64,000 nucleotides of DNA from Phycisphaerae bacterium (GTDB taxonomy: Bacteria; Planctomycetota; Phycisphaerae; UBA1845; Fen-1342): contig JAJVHV010000022.1 in the NCBI GenBank assembly GCA_022072445.1, forward strand, positions 1-64,000, read 5' to 3'. Positions within the stretch are counted from its first letter, which is position 1. Each line of letters begins with the position of its first letter. Positions 1-9,744 of this stretch are shown here, piece after piece. Made by a program: the position numbers and the translations under genes. The notes below the pieces were generated by a model. It was not told the DNA's origin. It worked only from the letters and a program-made list of their open reading frames with translations, and made no database searches.

Positions 1-345
1 AGGGGGCTGGGGGCGCGATGTGCCGAGTTCGGGGGCACACTCAGGTCGAACCCCTCGCTGACGCTCGGGGCTCGGCTGGGGGCGCGGCTCGGCTGGGGGC
101 GCGATGTGCCGAGTTCGGGGGCACACGCAGGTCGAACCCCTCGCTGACGCTCGGGGCTCGGATGGGGGCGCAATGCGCCGAGTTCGAGGGCACACTCAGG
201 TCGAACCCCTCCCTTACGGTCGGGGCTCGGATGGGGGTGCGGTTCAGCTGGGGGTGCGATGTGCCGAGGTCGATGACGCACGCAGGTCGAACCCCTCGCT
301 GACGCTCGGGGCTCGGCTGGGGGCGCGGTTCGGCTGGGGGCGCGA
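1..345. repeat. Imperfect tandem repeat array with four units
   Basis: Four units begin with a GCGATGTGCCGAG-like motif at 15, 101, 170 and 256, so the spacing alternates 86, 69, 86. Each unit contains GGTCGAACCCCTC followed by CTCGGGGCTCGG or a close variant. A variant block at 201-230 differs at one base from a 30-bp stretch inside the inverted repeat near 24.3 kb, so this is a dispersed genomic repeat. The frames that stay open through it are low complexity and follow the repeat, so I do not call a gene here. The left boundary is cut by the window edge. Confidence 0.85.
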
Positions 346-385
346 TGCGGGGCTCGAGCCGAGTCGAATTGAACCAGGGCGCGGC

Positions 386-391
386 TACAAT
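386..391 (+). promoter_or_regulatory. -10-like TACAAT hexamer, probable near-leaderless start
   Basis: TACAAT ends 5 bases before the ATG at 397. No ribosome binding site and no convincing -35 hexamer is visible. The predicted transcription start falls on or next to the start codon, as at several other genes in this window. Confidence 0.45.
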
Positions 392-396
392 CCGGC

Positions 397-1443
397 ATGC
401 GCGAGACAGCTCGATCGGTTCTGATGGTCGTATTGACGGCGGCGGCGGCGTGGGCCGCGGACGAGAAGACGGTCATCGTCCGCGCGCCAGAGTGGGACTA
501 TCGCAAGTTCGAGCGCGTCGCCGTCGCGCCGTTCGGCTGCTCCGATCCGCGCGGGGTTGCGGCGGCCGAGGCGCTGCACGACCGGATCGTCGCCGGCCTG
601 ACGGCCTGCCGGGCGTTCACGATCCTGAGCCGCGCCGATCTGAAGCAGGTGATGCAGGAGCAGGACCTGGCGAATCTTGCGGACGCGGTCGATCCGGCGA
701 CGAAGATCACGCCGGGCAAGATTCAAGCGGCGCAGGTTCTGCTGGTGGGCAAGGTGACGGCGTACGAGGCGGCCCGCGAGCGGTTCGAGAAGACGGTGCC
801 GCGGCTGTCGCTGGAGCGGGCCGGCCGCCGCGGAGTCGTCCCGGCGCTGCGCGAGGAGCGCGTCGCGGGGTATCGGCATCGCGTGCGGCTGGGTGCGTCG
901 CTGCGGCTGCTGGACACGGCGACGGGCGAGACGGTGTACAGTTGCACGGCGGGGCCGATCGAGAAGGACGACGAGAGTACGGGCGGCACTCCGGATGAGG
1001 ACATACCCGAGTTGCGGGCCGCGGCGATCGGCGAGCTGTCGGCGGCGTTGCTGGGGAAGATCGCGCCGGTGCGGATCGAAGTCGAGCTGGACAGCGACAT
1101 GCTGATCGTGGCAACCGAGTACTTTGACGGAAAGTATGAAGAGACGCGCAAGATTTCGGCGGATCGGCGGACATTTCTGGTTGCGGTGACGGAGCTGCCG
1201 GCGGAGTGCGCGGGGAATGCGTTCCGGCTGGCGATCGCGCTGCGCGAGGGGCGCGAGGCGCTGATCGAGCGCGAGTTTGTCTGGCCGGCCGACGCCGGGG
1301 CGCGGGGCGTGCCATTTGAAATCGAGAGCGCCACGTTGCTGGGCAAGACCAGCGAGCGGAAGCCGGAGTTCGTCGCGAAGCTGTATGCCGGGGTGGATGC
1401 ACCGCCGCTGCTGGAGCGTAAGTTCCGCATTGAACGAGAGTAA
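397..1443 (+). CDS. Exported CsgG/LpoB-like protein
   Basis: A 348-residue protein with a cleavable signal peptide (residues 1-21, ending AAAAWA before ADEK). The region at about residues 35-115 resembles the CsgG/curli-assembly and LpoB/TolB-N type fold: VAVAPFGCSDP, then AAEALHDRIVAGL, FTILSRADLKQVMQEQDL and AAQVLLVGKVTAYEA. Such proteins are usually periplasmic or outer-membrane factors that probe or assemble envelope structures. The C-terminal half (about residues 190-348) is beta-rich and not recognised. There is no lipobox, so the protein is probably soluble in the periplasm. The start was chosen because it gives a signal peptide and lies 5 bases after a TACAAT hexamer. The specific function is unknown. 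Confidence 0.75.
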   Translation: MRETARSVLMVVLTAAAAWAADEKTVIVRAPEWDYRKFERVAVAPFGCSDPRGVAAAEALHDRIVAGLTACRAFTILSRADLKQVMQEQDLANLADAVDPATKITPGKIQAAQVLLVGKVTAYEAARERFEKTVPRLSLERAGRRGVVPALREERVAGYRHRVRLGASLRLLDTATGETVYSCTAGPIEKDDESTGGTPDEDIPELRAAAIGELSAALLGKIAPVRIEVELDSDMLIVATEYFDGKYEETRKISADRRTFLVAVTELPAECAGNAFRLAIALREGREALIEREFVWPADAGARGVPFEIESATLLGKTSERKPEFVAKLYAGVDAPPLLERKFRIERE

Positions 1444-1643
1444 CGACCGTGGTCGTGCCGCGCCGCGGCCGAATGCCGCGGGACAGCCGATGCGCGGGTC
1501 GCGGCGGCGGGTTGCGCGGCGTACAATTCGCGCCCGGTGGCCGCGTGTTCGAACGCGGGCTTCGCGGCGTTGGCTGAACCGGCCCGAGTTCCGGGCATCG
1601 GCGGCGACGACGGATCACGCATGTCAACTTTGTGAGAGATTGA

Positions 1644-2591
<948 letters not shown>

Positions 2592-2662
2592 CGCGGGCCG
2601 AGTGGCGGCCCGGCCGCGCGGCGGGGCACGGGCCGGTCGCCCATTCTGAGGAGAAAAAGACG

Positions 2663-3289
2663 ATGCGGATTCGACGGAGCTGGTTGGCGGCGTACGGGAT
2701 GGTGCTGGTGGCGGCGATGGCGTTCGGGCTGCCGGCGTCGGCACAGGACAAAGCCGCGTCGGGGGCGAAATGCCCGATCAGCGGCGAGCCGATCGACAAG
2801 TCGGTTTCGGTCAAGCACAAGGGCAAGGACGTGTACTTCTGCTGCCCGAAGTGCAAGGGCGCGTTCGAGAAAGAGCCGGGCAAGTATGCCGACGCCGTGA
2901 AGGCGCAGTGGGAGGCATTGCGGCCGCTGGCCGTGCAGGTGACGTGCCCCGTGACGGGCAAGACGATCAACAAGAAAATCTCGGTCGACAGCCCGCATGG
3001 ACCGCTCTGTTTCGCCGACGAGGACGCGAAGGCGAAGTATCAGAAGGAGCCGAAGGCGTTCGAGTCGCGGCTGGCCGACTGTTACTCGTATCAAACGCAA
3101 TGCGCGGTGATGGCCGAGGACGAGATCGACCCGACGGTGTACGTGGAGCATGAGGGTCGCAAGGTCTATTTCTGCTGCCGCAACTGCATCAAGAAGTTCA
3201 ACGCCGAGCCGGCGAAGTATGTCGCCGCAGTCGACGCGCAGGTGAAGGCGAACAAGGCGGCGATGGAAAAGGCGCACGCCAAGCCGTGA
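2663..3289 (+). CDS. Exported protein with three YHS-type metal-binding domains
   Basis: A 208-residue protein with a signal peptide (MRIRRSWLAAYGMVLVAAMA through ASAQ). Three YHS-like modules follow. The first is CPISGEPIDKSVSVKHKGKD with VYFCCPKCKGAFEKEP. The second, CPVTGKTINKKISVDSPHG with LCFADEDAKAKYQKEP, lacks the CC pair. The third is QCAVMAEDEIDPTVYVEHEG with VYFCCRNCIKKFNAEP. YHS domains are short metal-associated modules also found at the ends of copper ATPases. Here they suggest periplasmic binding of a soft metal such as copper, which is an inference. GAGGAG at 2648-2653 with suitable spacing fixes the ATG. A strong intrinsic terminator lies 80 bases downstream. Confidence 0.85.
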   Translation: MRIRRSWLAAYGMVLVAAMAFGLPASAQDKAASGAKCPISGEPIDKSVSVKHKGKDVYFCCPKCKGAFEKEPGKYADAVKAQWEALRPLAVQVTCPVTGKTINKKISVDSPHGPLCFADEDAKAKYQKEPKAFESRLADCYSYQTQCAVMAEDEIDPTVYVEHEGRKVYFCCRNCIKKFNAEPAKYVAAVDAQVKANKAAMEKAHAKP

Positions 3290-3368
3290 GCGTGCGTGCG
3301 CTCCGTGCGCTCCGTGCGCACGGTTAAGTCTGACGCGAAGCTCGGTTGTTATCAGCGCGGGCGTGTAC

Positions 3369-3409
3369 CGCGAGCGTCATCGAAGGCGATGGCGCTCGCG
3401 ATTTTTTTT
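3369..3409 (+). terminator. Intrinsic terminator after the YHS gene
   Basis: Stem CGCGAGCG (3369-3376) pairs with CGCTCGCG (3393-3400). A T-G wobble pair and the inner stem CATCG/CGATG continue it to a 4-base loop AAGG. Eight T residues follow at 3402-3409. This is the only textbook hairpin-plus-T-tract I found in the window. Confidence 0.88.
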
Positions 3410-3921
3410 GCGCGCCTGCCCGCGTGGCGCGGTGTTGAGAGGGGTTGCGCGCCGCGCGCGGCTCGATGTTTTTGCCTTTCGCCGAATCGTGTGTTAGACT
3501 TTGTCTAGTACGTTTTGCCGAGGAGCGCTCGAGTGCCCGAGCGGTCGGAGGCACGAAAGCGCGAGGGTCGTGGGTCGCCGTAACCAATTCGCGCTTCCCG
3601 GCAACCACGTCCCCGACGCGACCGCCCGCGATACTACAACCAGGCTGCGCAGCAGTTCGGGGCTGTGCCGCCGTATCAGATCGGAGGAGTATCGACCGAG
3701 GACAAGAAGGTCGACAGTTGCTGTGCGCGCCCTTCGAGCCGGATACGGCCGGATACGGCCGGATCGGCCAGTCGGCCAATGACGGGGGGACGTGAAATCA
3801 GATCACGGCGCGGAATGCCCGCGGTGCTCGAGAAACGTGCGACACCGGGGCACAACGCGTCTCCAACGGCCACCGGCGCACCCGCACGGCGGAAGCACTT
3901 CCGAGACACTTTTCGAGGAGC
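3410..3921. other. Intergenic region without a recognised gene
   Basis: About 510 bases between the terminator and the next gene. It contains a small inverted repeat (TTAGAC, TTT, GTCTAG near 3494) and a short direct repeat of GGATACGGCC at 3739-3758. Open frames here show no signal peptide, no homology and no ribosome binding site. Promoter elements for the next gene probably lie here but none is convincing. Confidence 0.5.
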
Positions 3922-3927
3922 ATGATC

Positions 3928-4371
3928 ATGGTTTCCATGCGTCGCGCATGGACGGGGTTGCTGTGCGCGCGAGTGACGGCGCTGTGCGCCGGTCTGCTGC
4001 TCGTTCCGGCCGCATCGGCTCAGTACCAGATCTACTGGTACACGTTTGACGGCGGCGGAGGCACGAGCACCGGGGGCGCCTATTCGCTCTCCGGGACGAT
4101 CGGACAGCCGGATGCCGGCTATCTCGCGGGCGGACAATTTGAAGTACTGGGCGGCTATTGGGTCATCGCAGCGGCACCGTGCGACTATTCGCCGTGCGAC
4201 GCCAACTGCGATGGTTCGATCAACGGCTTTGACATCGATCCATTCGTCGGACTCCTGACCGGTTCGGGCACACCTTGCTCGAGCTGCGCGGGCGACGTGA
4301 ACGGGGACGGTTCGGTCGACGGGTTTGACATCGATCCATTCGTGGATGCGTTGTCGGGTGGAAGCTGCTGA
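3928..4371 (+). CDS. Small exported protein with dockerin-like C-terminal tail
   Basis: A 147-residue protein: signal peptide ending AASAQ, a glycine-rich module (TFDGGGGTSTGGAYSLSGTI to FEVLGGYW), then two calcium-loop motifs, CDANCDGSINGFDIDPFV and GDVNGDGSVDGFDIDPFV, separated by a CSSC-containing linker. The loops match the dockerin/EF-hand pattern DxNxDGxxNxxD with an added cysteine. The same tail ends the subtilase at 54.9 kb, so it probably acts in surface attachment or sorting. GAGGAG at 3915-3920 is 1 base from the ATG at 3922 but 7 bases from the ATG at 3928, which decides the start at 3928. Confidence 0.75.
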   Translation: MVSMRRAWTGLLCARVTALCAGLLLVPAASAQYQIYWYTFDGGGGTSTGGAYSLSGTIGQPDAGYLAGGQFEVLGGYWVIAAAPCDYSPCDANCDGSINGFDIDPFVGLLTGSGTPCSSCAGDVNGDGSVDGFDIDPFVDALSGGSC

Positions 4372-4534
4372 GCGGGCGGTCCGCGGGCGCGTCGCTGGCG
4401 CCCGGGAATAGTCTGTACGGCTCCATGAACCAGATGCATTTCAGCACAGGGGCGGCGCGCCGCCCGGAGCGAGAGCGGGGGCGGCGGCAGATGCCGTCCG
4501 CGCGGAGCGCGAACCGGGTCTCGAGCGCGGCGCC

Positions 4535-4544
4535 GAGAGGAGGT
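4535..4544 (+). promoter_or_regulatory. Very strong ribosome binding site
   Basis: GAGAGGAGGT, containing the full anti-Shine-Dalgarno complement, lies 5 bases before the ATG at 4550. It suggests high translation of the surface protein that follows. Confidence 0.8.
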
Positions 4545-4549
4545 ATCTC

Positions 4550-7216
4550 ATGAGAGGCAGGTTCGCAGCGTGGCTGGCTGCGTTTTCCATCGTTCTGGGC
4601 GGGGTGGCGTTCGCGGATGTCCCGCCCGGGACGACATTCACGTATCAGGGGCAGTTGATCAAAGCCGGCGCGCTGGTGAATGACACCGCCGACTTTCAGT
4701 TCTCGCTCTGGGATGATGAGTTTGCCGGCGTGCAACTCGGCCCGACGCTGACACTGATCGGCGTGACCGTCACGGACGGCCTGTTCACGGCCGACCTCGA
4801 TTTTGGCCAGAACATTCACAAGGGACGCGCGACCTGGCTCAAGATCATGGTTCGGTCGCCGTCGGGCGTGGGGGGCTATACCACGCTCGACCCGCGGCAG
4901 GCGCTGATGCCGGCGCCGTGCGCGATGGCGCTGCCGGGTCTGTGGACGCAGCAAAACGCCACGAGCCCGAATCTGATCGGCGGCTACGATGATAACAGCG
5001 TCACGGCCGGCGTGGTCGGAGCGACCATCGGCGGCGGCGGCGGGGCCGGCAATCTCAACCGTGTGACCGCCAACTACGGCGCGGTGTCAGGCGGACTGAA
5101 TAACCGGGTTGGTAACGACGGGGCCGCGAACGATGGCGATTATGCGTTTGTCGGCGGCGGCATGAACAACATCGCCTCCGGCGACGACGCAATCGTCGGC
5201 GGCGGACTGAGCAATCTGGCCAGTGGCGATTGGGGTACCGTCGGCGGCGGCTATGGCAACCAGGTCACAGGCGACTACGCCGCCATCCCTGGCGGTGTCT
5301 CGAACTCCGCGGCCGGGTTTTACAGCCTTGCGGCCGGGCGGCAGGCAAAGGCACTCCATGACGGCTCGTTCGTGTGGGGCGATTCGAACGCGGCGAACTT
5401 TTCGTCCACCGCCGCCAATCAGTTCCTGGTGCGCGCCAACGGCGGCGTGGGAATCAACACTAACAGCCCGAGCTCGCCGCTGACCGTGGCGGGGATGATC
5501 CAATCCACGGCCGGTGGGTTCAAGTTTCCCGATCTGACGGTGCAAACCAGCGCCGGCCTGGCCGGAAGCGGCACGGCGGGCTACCTGCCGAAGTACGCCG
5601 GGGCCAGCACGCTGGGCAACTCGATTCTGTACGAGACGGGCGGGATGATCGGCGTGAACGACCCGACGCCGAGCGCCGCCATCGACGTCACCACGCCCTT
5701 CAATGACACGCTCTGGCTGCGCGGACCGGGCGGTTTCACGACCAACGGCCGCATTCGATTCCAAGACAGCGCGGGCAACGTGTTCATCCAGAACGACATG
5801 GACGGCGGCATGCTGATCAACGTGAACGGTTCGCTCGGCGGCCGGCTGGCGCTGACGGGCGGCGACGTGGGCATCGGCACGACGACGCCGGCGTATCCGC
5901 TCGACGTGAACGGCGCCGTGCGATTTTCGTCTCCGGGCATCGGCACGTCGGCCAATCTGATCATTGACGATTCGAACGGCAGCAATGATCGGCCCGGCAT
6001 CCAGTTCACCAACAACAACATCCACTTCATCGGCGGCGACGACCTGTCGGACGAGTGGTTCGGCTTCTACTCGGAGTACTCGAGCATCCGCACGTACGAC
6101 GCGGCGGTGCACGTTCATGGCAAGACCGCGGGAAGCTGGGGCACGTATCTGTCGCTGACGCACGACGGGACGGACGGCCGGATCGGCACTGACGTGGGCG
6201 ACCTGGTGCTCGAGCCGTTCGGCTCCGTGGGCATCCGCACCGCGGCGCCGGCCGCCGACCTGCACGTCGTCGGCAGCACCGCCACGCTTGGCTCGCTGAT
6301 CGTCGCGCCGGACGAGCCGCTCAACGGAGGCGATTCGAAGCTGCTCCTGGCTGAGGATGCGGCCGGCATTTACCACATGCGCTGGGACTACGACGGAGGG
6401 GCCAACCGGTTGAATCTGTACGGCAGCGCGGTGGGCACGGACTACGGTCCGCACCTGACGATCAACCGCGACAACGGCTACGTCGGCGTCAACACGCCCA
6501 CACCGTCTGGCCCGCTGCACGTCACCGACGCGACGCCGGGCAACACCTCGGTGATCCTGCCGAACGACTCGATTTCGGCGATCGAGATCATGGACGAGCC
6601 GGGCGTGGCAAACGACCATAATGCCAGCATTGCCATTGGCACGTCCCTCACCACGCTGGCTTCCCGCAGCATCACGGTGCCCGCGGCGGGCTACGTTCTG
6701 GCCCTGGCCGACGGCGACCTGCAAATCAGTCACACAAACGGTACGGATTCGACGTACATCTACGGCGTGTCGGATTCGGCGACGTCGCTTCCATCGGATC
6801 AGGACATGATGACGCGTCTCGCCGGTGCCCTGACCACGGGCACCTATAACTTCGCCGGGTCGTCGCACGGACTGTTCTCGGTCGCCGCGGCGGGAAGCTA
6901 CTCGTTTTACTATCTGGCCTACGAGTTCAGCGGCGGCTCGGCGACCATGTACGACATCCAGTTGACACTGCTTTATGTGCCGACGGCGTACGGCACGGTC
7001 GAATCGAACCTGCCGCCGCCAAACGGTGGAGGCGGTCCGGAAACGCAGGGCCGCGAGCCAGCGGCACCGGGCATCACTCCGGAGGAAATCGAGGCGGAGC
7101 AGCAGTTGGAGGTCGAGAACCATCGCCTGCGCGTGCTGGCCGAACTGGAGGCGGCCGAGGCGCAAATCGCGGAGCTTCGCGCGAAGCTCGAGGCGCTGGA
7201 GAAGCCTGACAAGTAG
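4550..7216 (+). CDS. Large exported YadA/tail-fibre-like protein
   Basis: An 888-residue protein with a signal peptide (MRGRFAAWLAAFSIVLGGVA, mature start near DVPPGTTF). An N-terminal domain (about residues 25-130, TFTYQGQLIKAG to DPRQALMPAP) is shared in diverged form with the two following genes. Residues about 140-290 carry YadA head-like repeats (GGGMNNIASGDDAIVGGGL, AAGRQAKALHDGSFVWGD). Repeats of the GIGT-P-LDV type found in tail fibres and trimeric adhesins follow. A predicted trimeric coiled coil of about 50 residues ends the protein (ENHRLRVLAELEAAEAQIAE). There is no visible C-terminal membrane anchor, so this is not a classical autotransporter. It is likely a surface or secreted trimeric fibre, function unknown. 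A 16-bp hairpin lies downstream. Confidence 0.8.
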   Translation: MRGRFAAWLAAFSIVLGGVAFADVPPGTTFTYQGQLIKAGALVNDTADFQFSLWDDEFAGVQLGPTLTLIGVTVTDGLFTADLDFGQNIHKGRATWLKIMVRSPSGVGGYTTLDPRQALMPAPCAMALPGLWTQQNATSPNLIGGYDDNSVTAGVVGATIGGGGGAGNLNRVTANYGAVSGGLNNRVGNDGAANDGDYAFVGGGMNNIASGDDAIVGGGLSNLASGDWGTVGGGYGNQVTGDYAAIPGGVSNSAAGFYSLAAGRQAKALHDGSFVWGDSNAANFSSTAANQFLVRANGGVGINTNSPSSPLTVAGMIQSTAGGFKFPDLTVQTSAGLAGSGTAGYLPKYAGASTLGNSILYETGGMIGVNDPTPSAAIDVTTPFNDTLWLRGPGGFTTNGRIRFQDSAGNVFIQNDMDGGMLINVNGSLGGRLALTGGDVGIGTTTPAYPLDVNGAVRFSSPGIGTSANLIIDDSNGSNDRPGIQFTNNNIHFIGGDDLSDEWFGFYSEYSSIRTYDAAVHVHGKTAGSWGTYLSLTHDGTDGRIGTDVGDLVLEPFGSVGIRTAAPAADLHVVGSTATLGSLIVAPDEPLNGGDSKLLLAEDAAGIYHMRWDYDGGANRLNLYGSAVGTDYGPHLTINRDNGYVGVNTPTPSGPLHVTDATPGNTSVILPNDSISAIEIMDEPGVANDHNASIAIGTSLTTLASRSITVPAAGYVLALADGDLQISHTNGTDSTYIYGVSDSATSLPSDQDMMTRLAGALTTGTYNFAGSSHGLFSVAAAGSYSFYYLAYEFSGGSATMYDIQLTLLYVPTAYGTVESNLPPPNGGGGPETQGREPAAPGITPEEIEAEQQLEVENHRLRVLAELEAAEAQIAELRAKLEALEKPDK

Positions 7217-7313
7217 GCGTGTCGGCGTAACCACCGTCGTCCACCGCGGTGAAGTGTCGTTCGGCCCGGCAGGGAGGGAGAACGGAGGCGCACCGTGGTG
7301 GGCGGGGGAAGTG

Positions 7314-7349
7314 CCGGTCTCTCCCGCGCGAGAGCGCGGGAGAGGCCGG
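7314..7349. terminator. Long GC-rich hairpin, terminator-like but without a T tract
   Basis: CCGGTCTCTCCCGCGC pairs with GCGCGGGAGAGGCCGG through one T-G wobble and a GAGA tetraloop, giving a 16-bp stem about 100 bases after the stop of the upstream gene. No T run follows. It may be a terminator, a transcript-stabilising element, or one more palindromic repeat. Confidence 0.55.
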
Positions 7350-7481
7350 TCGCACGCGCGCCGAGGTCGTGAATTCCAGATGTCCGGAAATGTGAGTCGT
7401 AGATGCAAGCGCACACTTCAACCGGCATCCCGAAAGTAAGCGGATGGGGAACGACGCTCGCAAGAAAGTGAGGTTGACCAC

Positions 7482-9728
7482 ATGACAACGACACAGACAC
7501 GTCGATTCGCCGCACTCGCAGCCGTGGTCGCCAGCCTGGCCAGCGCCGCCCTGGCACAGACGCCGATGAGCACGGCGTTCACCTATCAGGGCTATTTGAC
7601 GGACTCCGGCGCGGCGGCGGACGGGGCCTACGATTTCGAGTTCACGCTCTATGACGCCGTGGCCGCCGGCAATCTGATCGGCGGGCCGGTGTATGGCAAC
7701 GATCTCGTTGTGAGCGACGGGTTGTTCACCGCGACGATCGACTTCGGCGCCAACCCGTTCGACGGGAAGGACCTGTGGCTGGAGATCGGCGTCCGGCCGG
7801 GCGCCAGCGGCGGAGCCTACACGACGCTGTCGCCGCGGCAGCCGCTCACGCCGACCGCGTACGCCCTGTACGCGAGCAAAACGGGGGCCGCGGGTGACGC
7901 GGACACGGTGGACACATTCCACGCCAACGCCGTGCCGACCGCGAACATGCTTCTGCCGCTGGATGCCGCCGGGAAGTTCCCGAACGGCGTGCTGAACTGC
8001 GGTGGCGGCGGCGGGCTGGATGCGGACCTTCTGGACGGCCAGCACGGCGCCTTCTTCCAGAATGCGTCGAACTTGAATACCGGCACGCTGCCGGATGCGC
8101 GTCTCTCGGGCACGTACTCGAACGCACTGGCGTTGTCGAGCACCATGAACAGCTTCACGGGCAACGGGGCGGGGCTTTTCTTCCTGAATGCAAGTGCCCT
8201 GTCGAGCGGGACGGTCCCGGATGTGCGCCTGTCGTCCAACGTGGCTCTGCTGAATGCGGCGCAGACCTTTACCGCCAACAAGTACTTCACGGGTTGGGTC
8301 GGCATCGGAACGACCAGTCCGGGGATGCCGCTGCACGTCAAGGGCCCGAGCAACGCCCTGCGCGTTGAAAGCACAAGCGGCTCGGCCGGCGTTCAGATCA
8401 TCTCGGAGGGCACCGGCACCGTCGAAATCTGGTCACCCGGCGGCACCGACGAAATGCGCTTCCACGTCAACGCCGCCGATCGCATGACCATCGACACCAG
8501 CGGACACGTCGGGATCGGCATGGCGCCCGATCCCACGCCACAACTCGCCGTTAACGGCACCAACGAGGGCGTCTACGGTCGCGCGGCCGCAGCCGGCGGC
8601 ACGACCAGCGGCGGGTTCTTCACGGCGGCCAGCACCAGCGGCCGGGGCATTTACGCGGAGGCGACCGCCGCAAGCGGTTCGACGGTCGCCGGCCTTTTTG
8701 ACGCTGCCAGCTCGAGCAGTACGGGTGTTCGTGCCTATGGCGGCATGTTTGGCGTCGACGCCGTCGCAGAAGCGGCCTCCGGCACCGCCTACGGCGGGTA
8801 CTTCAGCGCGGCGAGCACGTCGGGCCGCGGGGTGTACGGGCAGGCGGTCGCCGCCGGCGGACAATGCTACGGCGGCTACTTCCTGGCCAACACGGGCTCG
8901 TCGCTGGGTGGCGCGTTGTATGCCGAGAACACGTATGACAACAGCTACACGACGGCGATTCGCGCCAAGGCAAAACCCTCGGCGAACCGGGGCATCGGCA
9001 TCGAGGCCCGTGGTGGCTGGTCCGGCATCCAGGCTTATGCCGAGGGCGCTGGCACCGGCGAGCGAATGGGTGTCTACGGTCTGGGCGCCGACACCAGCGG
9101 TACCTGCACGGGCGTGTCGGGTCAGGCGATCGGGACCGGCACGAACCGCGGAGTGTACGGAACCGCCAGCGGGGGCTCGACGAACTGGGCCGGCTACTTC
9201 AGCGGTAATGTCAACGTGACGGGCACGCTGTCCAAGGGCGGCGGCACATTCACCATCGACCACCCGCTCGATCCGGCGAACAAGCTGCTCCAGCACTCGT
9301 TCGTCGAATCACCTGACATGATGAACATCTACAACGGCAACGTCGTGACCGACGATGCCGGCTACGCGACGATCACGCTTCCCGAGTGGTTCCAGGCGCT
9401 CAATCGCGACTTCCGCTACCAGCTAACCGTGCTCGACGCCGCCGATTCCGACGCGTTCGTGCAGGTCAAGATCGTTCGAAAGATCGCCGAGAACCAGTTC
9501 ACGATCCGCAGCAGCGCGCCGCGGACGGAGGTCTCGTGGCAGGTGACCGGCATCCGGCAGGATGCGTTCGCCAACGCCAACCGCGTGCAGGTCGAGCTCG
9601 ACAAGCCGGCGGCTGAGCGCGGGTTGTATCTGCATCCGGAGGCTTGGGGGCTTTCCAGTGAGCTGGGCGTCGACTTCCAGGTTGAACGCGCGCCGCGCGA
9701 GCGGCAAGACGCCCCGCAGCGCGAGTAA
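7482..9728 (+). CDS. Exported tail-fibre-like surface protein
   Basis: A 748-residue protein. A signal peptide (ending ASAALAQ) is followed by the N-terminal module TPMSTAFTYQGYLTDSG to SPRQPLT. Collagen-like or fibre-like repeats come next, including LDADLLDGQHGAFF, VGIGTTSPGMPLHVKG and many AASTSGRGVYGQA-type repeats. The C-terminal domain is compact (about residues 580-748, starting SKGGGTFTIDHPLDPANKLL). That domain resembles those of other planctomycete fibre proteins and may be a chaperone or trimerisation cap, which is an inference. The 313 bases at 7540-7852 are identical to 9803-10115 in the next gene. The ribosome binding site GAGGTTG precedes the ATG. Confidence 0.8.
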   Translation: MTTTQTRRFAALAAVVASLASAALAQTPMSTAFTYQGYLTDSGAAADGAYDFEFTLYDAVAAGNLIGGPVYGNDLVVSDGLFTATIDFGANPFDGKDLWLEIGVRPGASGGAYTTLSPRQPLTPTAYALYASKTGAAGDADTVDTFHANAVPTANMLLPLDAAGKFPNGVLNCGGGGGLDADLLDGQHGAFFQNASNLNTGTLPDARLSGTYSNALALSSTMNSFTGNGAGLFFLNASALSSGTVPDVRLSSNVALLNAAQTFTANKYFTGWVGIGTTSPGMPLHVKGPSNALRVESTSGSAGVQIISEGTGTVEIWSPGGTDEMRFHVNAADRMTIDTSGHVGIGMAPDPTPQLAVNGTNEGVYGRAAAAGGTTSGGFFTAASTSGRGIYAEATAASGSTVAGLFDAASSSSTGVRAYGGMFGVDAVAEAASGTAYGGYFSAASTSGRGVYGQAVAAGGQCYGGYFLANTGSSLGGALYAENTYDNSYTTAIRAKAKPSANRGIGIEARGGWSGIQAYAEGAGTGERMGVYGLGADTSGTCTGVSGQAIGTGTNRGVYGTASGGSTNWAGYFSGNVNVTGTLSKGGGTFTIDHPLDPANKLLQHSFVESPDMMNIYNGNVVTDDAGYATITLPEWFQALNRDFRYQLTVLDAADSDAFVQVKIVRKIAENQFTIRSSAPRTEVSWQVTGIRQDAFANANRVQVELDKPAAERGLYLHPEAWGLSSELGVDFQVERAPRERQDAPQRE
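7540..7852 (+). repeat. 313-bp identical direct repeat, copy 1
   Basis: This segment encodes the end of the signal peptide and the N-terminal module. It is identical at all 313 positions, including synonymous sites, to 9803-10115 (offset 2263). The flanking coding sequence diverges abruptly on both sides. Confidence 0.95.
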
Positions 9729-9744
9729 GTGAGGTAGTACAGCC

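Noticed and set aside
1-345. CRISPR-like array
   Set aside because: Repeats are long, imperfect and separated by related sequence instead of unique spacers, and there are no cas genes. The same holds for 54301-54660.
3525-3600. tRNA-like stretch with GTGCCCGAGCGGTCGGAGGCAC
   Set aside because: Only a short stem could be formed; no cloverleaf, anticodon arm or T-loop consensus fits.
5087-7414. 775-residue open frame on the minus strand opposite the fibre gene
   Set aside because: Arginine-rich low-complexity translation, no signal peptide or domain; it is the antisense shadow of the GC-rich gene at 4550.
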